18,644 bases of DNA from Saprospiraceae bacterium. GTDB lineage: Bacteria; Bacteroidota; Bacteroidia; Bacteroidales; JAIPBB01. The notes beneath the pieces are model-generated. The model searched no databases. It was given only the letters and a program-made list of their open reading frames with translations, and was not told the DNA's origin. The stretch lies in contig JAIPBB010000073.1 in the NCBI GenBank assembly GCA_021739805.1, positions 1-18,644 on the forward strand, given 5' to 3'. Positions 7,366-13,096 of the stretch are shown here, piece after piece. Numbering within the stretch: the stretch's first letter is position 1; each line of letters begins with the position of its first letter. A program made the position numbers and the translations under genes.

Positions 7366-8385
7366 ATGAGCGAAAAAAATAAAATACTTTTAAGTCACGG
7401 CAGCGGAGGAAAATTAACCCATAATTTAATTAAGGATATATTCTTAAAATACTTTAATAATGATATTTTGGGTAAGCAAACCGATTCGGCTTTATTAAAT
7501 ATTGATACAAAGGATTTGGCTTTTACAACAGATTCTTATGTAGTTGACCCGATTTTCTTTCCGGGTGGTGATATTGGAAAATTGGCTGTTTGTGGTACTG
7601 TGAATGATTTGGCTGTTTCAGGTGCAAAGCCATTATATCTAAGTGCATCATTTATTATTGAAGAAGGATTTCCAATTGATGACCTTGAAACAATTGTTAA
7701 ATCAATGGCTAAGGAAGCAAAAAAGGCAGGAGTAAAAATCGTTACCGGCGACACTAAAGTTGTTGATAAAGGAAAATGTGATAAGATTTTTATAAATACT
7801 ACTGGAATTGGGTCATTATCAAAAGATAGATTGGAAATTTCTTCAGGCTCTCAAATTGAAATCGGTGATAAAATTATTGTAAACGGAAATATTGGCGAAC
7901 ATGGTATGGCTGTGATGTCTGCTAGAAATGAACTGAATTTCGAAGCAAATGTTGAATCCGATTGTGCGAGTTTAAATGGATTGATTCATAATATTTTATG
8001 GGCATCAAAGAATGTGAAATTTATGAGAGATGCCACACGAGGAGGAGTCGGGACTGTTTTATGTGAAATTGCCGGAAACAAGAAATTTGGAATTGAAATA
8101 GAAGAGACGAAATTGCCAATAAGTGAGAATGTAAAAGGAATGTGTGAGATTTTTGGATTCGACCCACTTTATGTTGCAAACGAAGGCAAATTGATAGTAA
8201 TCGTTCCCAGAAAATTTGCAAACAAAGTTTTAACGGTTATGAAAAGTCATGAACTTGGAAAGAACAGCTCAATAATTGGCCAAATAGTTAAAACTAATAA
8301 AGGACTTGTTGTTTTAAAAACAGAAATTGGTGGAAGCCGAATAGTTGATATGTTAAGCGGAGCTCAATTGCCTCGAATTTGTTAA
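7366..8385 (+). CDS. hypE: Hydrogenase maturation protein HypE
   Basis: HypE receives the carbamoyl group from HypF on its C-terminal cysteine and dehydrates it, with ATP, to a thiocyanate that supplies the cyanide ligands. The product begins MSEKNKILLSHGSGGKL and ends LPRIC, with the essential terminal Cys present. The PurM-like ATP-binding pattern (TDSYVVDPIFFPGGDIGKLAVCGTVNDLA by its first residues, then GDTKVV and RDATRGGVGTV) is complete. The ATG at 7366 is preferred to an in-frame TTG at 7339 because it puts the conserved ILLSHGSGGK block at the usual distance from the N-terminus, giving 339 residues. Confidence 0.95.
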   Translation: MSEKNKILLSHGSGGKLTHNLIKDIFLKYFNNDILGKQTDSALLNIDTKDLAFTTDSYVVDPIFFPGGDIGKLAVCGTVNDLAVSGAKPLYLSASFIIEEGFPIDDLETIVKSMAKEAKKAGVKIVTGDTKVVDKGKCDKIFINTTGIGSLSKDRLEISSGSQIEIGDKIIVNGNIGEHGMAVMSARNELNFEANVESDCASLNGLIHNILWASKNVKFMRDATRGGVGTVLCEIAGNKKFGIEIEETKLPISENVKGMCEIFGFDPLYVANEGKLIVIVPRKFANKVLTVMKSHELGKNSSIIGQIVKTNKGLVVLKTEIGGSRIVDMLSGAQLPRIC

Positions 8386-8792
8386 TGTTAAAAGGCTAAG
8401 GAGAAGGCTAAGGAGAAGGATGAAAATTAGTAGTTAATAGGCAGTAGGCAAAAAAGAAGATGTTCGAAGCGATAGTCAGACCGAGTACCACGCTTTGATG
8501 AAATAAGAATTTTGAACGAAAATAGCAGCGTGGTGTATCGAGGGATGACGGATAGGCGAAAGTAAAAAGGCAAAAGGCTAAGGATAAGGATAAGGCAAAA
8601 GGTAATCATACAAATCTGCATCAAACTACGACAAACGAGCAACGAGAAAAAAGAATATGCTGAAATGCTGGTTAGAATTATAACTCTAGGCACTCTAGGC
8701 ACTCCAAACTTTAGGCACTTAATAGCAACAACGTACTGAAACTTGCAACTTGTTATAAAAATAAATAGAAAGAAAAAATTAGAAATCACGAA
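8386..8792. other. Repeat-filled gap between hypE and hypA
   Basis: No gene is visible in these 407 bp. In order it holds five AAGGNN hexamers (8392-8421), a short GGCAGTA/GGCAAAA tract, the 93-bp inverted-repeat element (8459-8551), more GTAAAAA/GGCAAAA and AAGGAT units (about 8560-8600), a short NAGNAAC heptamer tract (about 8631-8649), and a 9-bp repeat around CTCTAGGCA (8684-8719, four units, two exact). The left part, through about 8560, is repeated almost exactly downstream of hypA. No promoter or terminator is clear. Confidence 0.7.
8459..8551. repeat. 93-bp inverted-repeat element, copy 1 (hypE-hypA gap)
   Basis: The element carries imperfect inverted ends: GTCAGACCGAGTACCACGCT (8475-8494) faces a segment (8527-8549) whose reverse complement starts GTCATCCCTCGATACACCAC and also ends in ACCACGCT. 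It is 93 bp long and differs from copy 2 at 9231-9323 by only two bases. It has no coding capacity, and looks like a small non-autonomous palindromic element. The surrounding hexamers and the ATGAAAATTAGTAG segment upstream are shared too, so the duplicated unit is larger than the palindrome itself. Confidence 0.75.
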
Positions 8793-9134
8793 ATGCACGA
8801 ACTCTCAATAGCAATGAATATTATGAATATTGCCTCAGAAGCATTGAAAAATGAAAATCTGGAGACAATAAAAGAAATTGAGATTGATGTTGGAACACAG
8901 TCAGGAGTTCTAATTGATTCGCTTAAATTTGCATTTGAAATGACAGTGAAAGATACACTTAACGAAAATATCAAACTTACTATTAATAAAATACAGGCAA
9001 AATCAAAATGCCGACAGTGCGGAAAAGTTTTTAAAATTGAAGAATATTATACACCCTGTCCGAAATGTGGGAGTTTTGATTCAGGAATAATTCAGGGTAA
9101 GGAGTTAAAAGTAAAATCATTATTTTTGGACTGA
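8793..9134 (+). CDS. hypA: Hydrogenase nickel metallochaperone HypA
   Basis: HypA binds nickel and, with HypB, loads it into the hydrogenase large subunit after the iron group is in place. The 113-residue protein starts MHELSIAMNI with the nickel ligands His2 and Glu3 and has a structural zinc site C73/C76 and C89/C92. It is of normal length and appears intact. It is bracketed by two direct copies of a repeat unit of about 150 bp (left around 8392-8560, right around 9170-9330), an arrangement that could allow deletion of hypA by recombination. Confidence 0.96.
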   Translation: MHELSIAMNIMNIASEALKNENLETIKEIEIDVGTQSGVLIDSLKFAFEMTVKDTLNENIKLTINKIQAKSKCRQCGKVFKIEEYYTPCPKCGSFDSGIIQGKELKVKSLFLD

Positions 9135-9376
9135 GTTTAGAGTAGGCAGTTAGCAGTAGGCAAAGTAAAAAGGCTAAGGAGAAGGCTAAGGCTAAGGAGA
9201 AGGATGAAAATTAGTAGTAGGCAAAAAAAAGATGTTCGAAGCGATAGTCAGACCGAGTACCACGCTTTAATAAAATAAGAATTTTGAACGAAAATAGCAG
9301 CGTGGTGTATCGAGGGATGACGGAAAGGCAAAAGAAAAAAGAAAAAAAAGATTAAATAACATAAAAACCAACAATC
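9135..9376. other. Repeat-filled gap between hypA and hypB
   Basis: These 242 bp contain GGCAGTT/AGCAGTA/GGCAAAG heptamers (about 9144-9164), six AAGGNN hexamers in phase (9170-9205), and copy 2 of the 93-bp element (9231-9323), followed by an A-rich leader before hypB. No gene or clear promoter is present. Confidence 0.7.
9231..9323. repeat. 93-bp inverted-repeat element, copy 2 (hypA-hypB gap)
   Basis: Same orientation and length as the copy at 8459-8551, with two substitutions in the loop region (TTTAATAAAA here, TTTGATGAAA there). The two near-identical copies on either side of hypA imply a recent duplication, or gene conversion that keeps them alike. Confidence 0.75.
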
Positions 9377-10279
9377 ATGTGTGATACTTGCGGATGTGGC
9401 GACGACAGCCATAAAGTAACAATAAGAAAACCAGGTGAAAGTGTTGATAATTCTCATCAACATACATATTCTCATTCTCATGACCATAAGCATGATGACG
9501 ATTTGCATCATCATAGCCATCACCACCATTATCATCATAATCACGAAAAGGGTGATTCCGAACATAATCATGACCATGAATTAACTCATAAAGAGCATGA
9601 GCATGACCACGAACATACTCATGAGAAAAGAACAGAAATTAGAATTGAGCAAGATATTTTAAGTCAGAATAATTTGCTTGCTGAACGTAATCGTGGTTAT
9701 TTTGAAGCTAAAAATATTCTTGCTTTAAATCTTGTTAGTTCGCCGGGTTCGGGCAAAACCAGTTTGTTAGAAAAGACAATAACTGAGCTAAAAGACGAAA
9801 TTGATTTCTTTGTTATCGAAGGTGACCAGCATACTATGAATGATGCCAATAGAATCAATAAAACAGGTGTTCCCGTAATTCAAATTAATACAGGAAATGG
9901 TTGTCATCTTGATTCTGATATGGTGAATACCGCATTTAAAGAATTAAATATTACTAACGATTCCGTTTTAATGATAGAAAATGTCGGCAATTTAGTTTGT
10001 CCATCATTATTTGATTTGGGAGAAAAGAAAAGAGTAATTATTATTAGTGTAACGGAAGGAGACGATAAACCAATCAAATACCCAACAATGTTTGAATCAT
10101 CTGACCTTTGCATAATAAACAAAATCGACCTTTTGCCTTATGTTGATTTTGATGTTGAACAAGCAAAAACCTATGCCAAACAAGTAAACCATCATATTGA
10201 ATTTATTGAGCTATCGGTAAAAACGGGTGAAGGGATGGAGAGGTGGTATGAGTGGTTGAAGGAGGAAAAGAAATGCTAA
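9377..10279 (+). CDS. hypB: Hydrogenase nickel incorporation GTPase HypB, histidine-rich
   Basis: HypB is the GTPase that drives nickel insertion together with HypA. The 300-residue protein opens with MCDTCGCG, the high-affinity nickel CxxCGC motif, followed by a histidine-rich stretch (27-82) with 25 histidines, like the nickel-storing HypB proteins of rhizobia. The G domain follows: P-loop SSPGSGKTS (121-129), the metal-binding C176/H177 in NTGNGCHLDS, C208, and NKID (248-251) for guanine recognition. It ends 52 bp from the convergent transporter gene, and closes the hyp cluster. Confidence 0.96.
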   Translation: MCDTCGCGDDSHKVTIRKPGESVDNSHQHTYSHSHDHKHDDDLHHHSHHHHYHHNHEKGDSEHNHDHELTHKEHEHDHEHTHEKRTEIRIEQDILSQNNLLAERNRGYFEAKNILALNLVSSPGSGKTSLLEKTITELKDEIDFFVIEGDQHTMNDANRINKTGVPVIQINTGNGCHLDSDMVNTAFKELNITNDSVLMIENVGNLVCPSLFDLGEKKRVIIISVTEGDDKPIKYPTMFESSDLCIINKIDLLPYVDFDVEQAKTYAKQVNHHIEFIELSVKTGEGMERWYEWLKEEKKC

Positions 10280-10331
10280 TGTTTTTTTCTGACTTTGACT
10301 TTTGAATACTTCAATACTTTTTTACAGACTT

Positions 10332-11774
10332 TTAGTCACTTATTTTCTTTCTACCAATTAAAAAGTAATCGTAAAGGAATAATGAAACTACCGAAACAAG
10401 TCCAATAGCCAGAATTACATACCAAATTTCAGAAGGATTATATTTATCCCACAAATAATTAGTATAATCTGTAATGTTCATATTCATTTTGTCAGCAGAA
10501 ATGGCCAAATATTGGTTTTGTGATAACCCATCAGGGATTATATATCCTTGCTCTAAAATCTCTTGTTGAACGAATTGTGTTTTATCTGACATTGATTGGT
10601 AAACAAAACCGGAAATCAATCCTGCAAACAAATTCCCCAGAAACATTGGAATATATGAAAAGCCCATATATAATGCTTTTTTATCAGGTGGAGCAATTCT
10701 TCCTATATATTCATTAATTTTTGGAGAACCTGCCATCTCTCCTATTGCAAAAACAAACATTCCAAGCATTACATAAAGAACGTTTTGTGTTACAAGTGTG
10801 AATGCCATTCCAATTGAACAAACTAGAAATCCTGCTGTCATCGAACGTAATGGCTTTAATTTCATGACTATTGATGAGACTATCACTTGAAAAATAATAA
10901 TAAATAAAGCATCAAAATTTGTTATGAATTCAGCTTCCATTTGACCATCAGGTGTTCCATACTCTTTACTGAAAAATGGAATATTAATATAAAAAAAATC
11001 ATATATAACGGATGTATCAACCCATTGACTGATAAAAACCGGTAAAGTGAAAAATAGCTGAAGATACATTGTCCAAAAACCTGATACTATTAAAAGGAAA
11101 ATCATAAATTTAGAGTCCAAAACTACAACTCCAATGTTTTTAAATATTTTGCCAATAGATTTAAGAATTGGATCAGTGTTAAGTTTTCTATCAGGTTCCT
11201 TATAAAACAAAAGCAAAATAAAGTTTAGTGCAACAATAGCTGCTGAAATATAAAACACTTTATCATAATCATCTTTATATAATAAAGTTACCATGGGTCC
11301 AAAAAAAGCACCAGCATTTACCATCATATAAAAAATCCCAAATCCTATAGACTCATTTTTTTCATTTGTTGTTTTAGCAATGGTTGCGATAATTATTGGT
11401 TTAAACATTGCAGCACCAATGGCAAGATATATATAAGCTATAAATACTCCTGTAAATGTATCAAACATTGGCAAAAATATAAATGCTGACACATAGATTA
11501 TAAACGACAGAAATAGCATTTTTTTATATCCATATTTATCTGCAATTGCTCCTGTTATAACAGGTAGAAAATATAGAATGGCTGTTCCGATTCCCATTAT
11601 CAAACCCTTCTGAGTTTGAGTAAACTCTAAGCCACCTTCATCAGATGAGCCGGTTAGGTAATTAGCAAAAAGCATAAACAAACCATACCATGCCCATCGT
11701 TCAATAAGTTCAATTGAATTGGCAATCCAAAAAGTTTTTGGAAAGCTAAAAAAAACACTTCTTTTATTTGTCAT
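10332..11774 (-). CDS. POT-like major facilitator transporter
   Basis: This 480-residue integral membrane protein has roughly twelve hydrophobic segments and a major-facilitator layout. Near the N-terminus it has ELIERWAWYG (E22, E25, R26, Y30), a match to the ExxERxxxY motif of proton-coupled oligopeptide transporters (POT/PTR2), and the GAIADKYGYKK loop after TM3 fits MFS motif A. The family takes up di- and tripeptides with protons, but divergent members in Bacteroidota have unknown substrates, so peptides are only the first guess. It is convergent with hypB and divergent from bcp, with the iteron-like region 11838-12121 upstream of its start. Confidence 0.85.
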   Translation of the reverse strand: MTNKRSVFFSFPKTFWIANSIELIERWAWYGLFMLFANYLTGSSDEGGLEFTQTQKGLIMGIGTAILYFLPVITGAIADKYGYKKMLFLSFIIYVSAFIFLPMFDTFTGVFIAYIYLAIGAAMFKPIIIATIAKTTNEKNESIGFGIFYMMVNAGAFFGPMVTLLYKDDYDKVFYISAAIVALNFILLLFYKEPDRKLNTDPILKSIGKIFKNIGVVVLDSKFMIFLLIVSGFWTMYLQLFFTLPVFISQWVDTSVIYDFFYINIPFFSKEYGTPDGQMEAEFITNFDALFIIIFQVIVSSIVMKLKPLRSMTAGFLVCSIGMAFTLVTQNVLYVMLGMFVFAIGEMAGSPKINEYIGRIAPPDKKALYMGFSYIPMFLGNLFAGLISGFVYQSMSDKTQFVQQEILEQGYIIPDGLSQNQYLAISADKMNMNITDYTNYLWDKYNPSEIWYVILAIGLVSVVSLFLYDYFLIGRKKISD

Positions 11775-11837
11775 TTAATAAAATTTTAGGAGGCTAATGT
11801 ATGAAATTTTGGTAAATTTGAAACAAAAAATCAAATG

Positions 11838-11991
11838 GTCATTCTGTTGTCATTAGGTGGTCATTAAGTTGTCATTAAGTTGTCATTAAGTTGTCATTTG
11901 GTTGTCATTAAGTTGTCATTCAATGGTCATTAAATGGTCATTAAATGGTCATTCGGTAGTCATTCAATGGTCATTCAGTGGTCATTCAATT
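11838..11991 (+). repeat. Fourteen-copy 11-bp GTCATT iteron array
   Basis: GTCATT occurs at 11838 and then every 11 bp, without exception, up to 11981, giving 14 copies. The full unit is GTCATT followed by five more variable bases such as AAGTT, CAATG, AAATG or CGGTA. An 11-bp period is close to one helical turn, so all copies face the same side of the DNA. The array lies between the divergent starts of the transporter gene and bcp. It could bind a protein in tandem, as replication iterons or operator arrays do, or be a simple minisatellite with no function. Confidence 0.8.
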
Positions 11992-12003
11992 GTTAAATTA
12001 TTA

Positions 12004-12121
12004 AATGACAATAAATGACAGTCAAGCAAAAGACTATCAATGACAGCGAAGCAAATGACGCCGAAGGCAAATGACGCAAAGCAAATGACGCCCGAAGGGC
12101 TAATGACGCAAAGCAAATGAC
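12004..12121 (+). repeat. Inverted AATGAC motifs separated by small hairpins
   Basis: Eight AATGAC motifs (12004, 12014, 12039, 12054, 12070, 12084, 12102, 12115), the inverse of GTCATT, follow the 11-bp array. Most are separated by a tiny perfect hairpin: AGTC/GACT around 12020-12035, then GCGAAGC (12046-12052), GCCGAAGGC (12060-12068), GCAAAGC (12076-12082), GCCCGAAGGGC (12090-12100) and GCAAAGC (12108-12114). The stems differ in length, but both sides always pair and the loop is GAA or AAA. No gene is present. The stretch ends about 55 bp before bcp and might form part of its leader. Confidence 0.7.
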
Positions 12122-12177
12122 CGTAAATTAAAAAGACAAAAAAAGAATTAAATTATTAATACATAAAATAAAATACT

Positions 12178-12669
12178 ATGTTAGAAATAGGAAACAAAGC
12201 ACCCGACTTTTCACTTCAGAATCAAAGTGATGAAACAATTAGTTTAAAAGATTATTCAGGTAAATGGCTGGTTGTATATTTTTACCCAAAGGATAATACT
12301 TCGGGATGTACGAAAGAAGCATGTGATTTTACTGAGAAGTATAATGAATTCACCGAACTCGATTGCGATGTTGTTGGTGTAAGCCCCGACAGTGTTAGCT
12401 CCCATCAAAATTTTATTAGTAAACAAAGTTTAGGAATCACACTTTTAAGCGACCCAGACAAATCAATGATTAAAGAATACGGAGCCTGGGGATTGAAAAA
12501 GAATTATGGAAAAGAATATGAAGGTTTGATTAGGTCAACCTTTATTGTCTCCCCTACCGGAAAAATTGCAGCAATTTGGAAAAATGTAAAAGTTCATCAA
12601 AAACGAAAAGATGGAATTTTAAAACATGTTGATGTGGTTAAGGAAAAGTTGGAAGAGTTGAGGAAGTAG
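12178..12669 (+). CDS. bcp: Thioredoxin-dependent peroxiredoxin, Bcp/PrxQ type
   Basis: Bcp reduces hydrogen peroxide and organic hydroperoxides using thioredoxin. The 163-residue protein has the peroxidatic PKDNTSGC motif (P37, T41, C44), the resolving cysteine five residues later (C49, CTKEAC), as in the alpha2-helix type of PrxQ, and the conserved arginine R119. No signal peptide is present, so it should be cytoplasmic. The length is typical. It stands alone between the iteron region and the heptamer array, which begins on the first base after its TAG stop. In an anaerobe with hydrogenase genes it would serve oxidative defence. Confidence 0.95.
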   Translation: MLEIGNKAPDFSLQNQSDETISLKDYSGKWLVVYFYPKDNTSGCTKEACDFTEKYNEFTELDCDVVGVSPDSVSSHQNFISKQSLGITLLSDPDKSMIKEYGAWGLKKNYGKEYEGLIRSTFIVSPTGKIAAIWKNVKVHQKRKDGILKHVDVVKEKLEELRK

Positions 12670-13002
12670 CAGTAATCGGTGTTCAGTATTCGGTGTTCGG
12701 TGTTTGGTGTTCAGATGCACGATGCACGATGCACGATGCAAGATGCAAGATACAAGATACAAGATGCAAGATACAAGATACACGATGCAAGATGCAAGAT
12801 ACAAGATGCACGATGCACGATGCACGATGCAAGATGCAAGATACAAGATGCAAGATGCAAGATGCAAGATACAAGATACAAGATGCAAGATGCAAGATGC
12901 AAGATTCAAGATGCAAGATGCAAGATGCAAGATACAAGATGCAAGATGCAAGATGCAAGATACAGGATAGACACAAGATACAGGATGCAAGATGCAAGAT
13001 AC
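12670..13002 (+). repeat. Phase-locked heptamer array downstream of bcp
   Basis: From the first base after the bcp stop, 43 consecutive 7-bp units run to 12970 with no phase break. They begin CAGTAAT, CGGTGTT, CAGTATT, CGGTGTT, CGGTGTT, TGGTGTT, CAGATGC and then pass into ACGATGC, AAGATGC and AAGATAC units in irregular order. After a 4-bp break (ACAC, 12971-12974) four more units follow to 13002, and then GAGCAAC and AAGCAAT. Nearly all units have G at position 3 with A, G or C at position 2. Because 7 is not a multiple of 3, the array is open in several frames; these are not genes. Confidence 0.9.
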
Positions 13003-13048
13003 GAGCAACAAGCAATAGTACTTCTGCTCCGCTCATTGTCCAGTAAAC

Positions 13049-13096
13049 GAGCAACGAAAAACGAGAAACGAGAAGCAAGCCACGAGCAACGAGAAA
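13049..13096 (+). repeat. NAGNAAC heptamer leader abutting the dnaE2 start
   Basis: Units GAGCAAC, GAAAAAC, GAGAAAC, GAGAAGC, AAGCCAC, GAGCAAC and GAGAAA lead straight into the ATG at 13097. A stretch without clear repeats (13017-13048) separates them from the large array upstream. The leader is of the same family as the one in front of hypD. GAGAAA ahead of the start codon is purine-rich and might serve weakly in ribosome binding. Confidence 0.75.

Noticed and set aside
8427..8798. Minus-strand open frame of 123 codons
   Set aside because: It lies wholly in the repeat-filled hypE-hypA gap, has low complexity and resembles no family.
9248..9577. Minus-strand open frame of 109 codons rich in Met and Ile
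   Set aside because: It is the antisense of the histidine-rich part of hypB (CAT/CAC codons read as ATG/GTG) plus the 93-bp repeat.
10280..10331. Bidirectional terminator between hypB and the transporter gene
   Set aside because: The 52-bp convergent gap is T-rich, but no stable stem was found, so no terminator is called.
11798..11857. Short plus-strand frame after an AGGAGG string, upstream of the GTCATT array
   Set aside because: It is only 19 codons, runs into the array and resembles nothing; AGGAGG there is probably chance in the region upstream of the transporter gene.
12712..13002. Possible CRISPR array
   Set aside because: Units are 7 bp with no spacers, and no cas gene is near.
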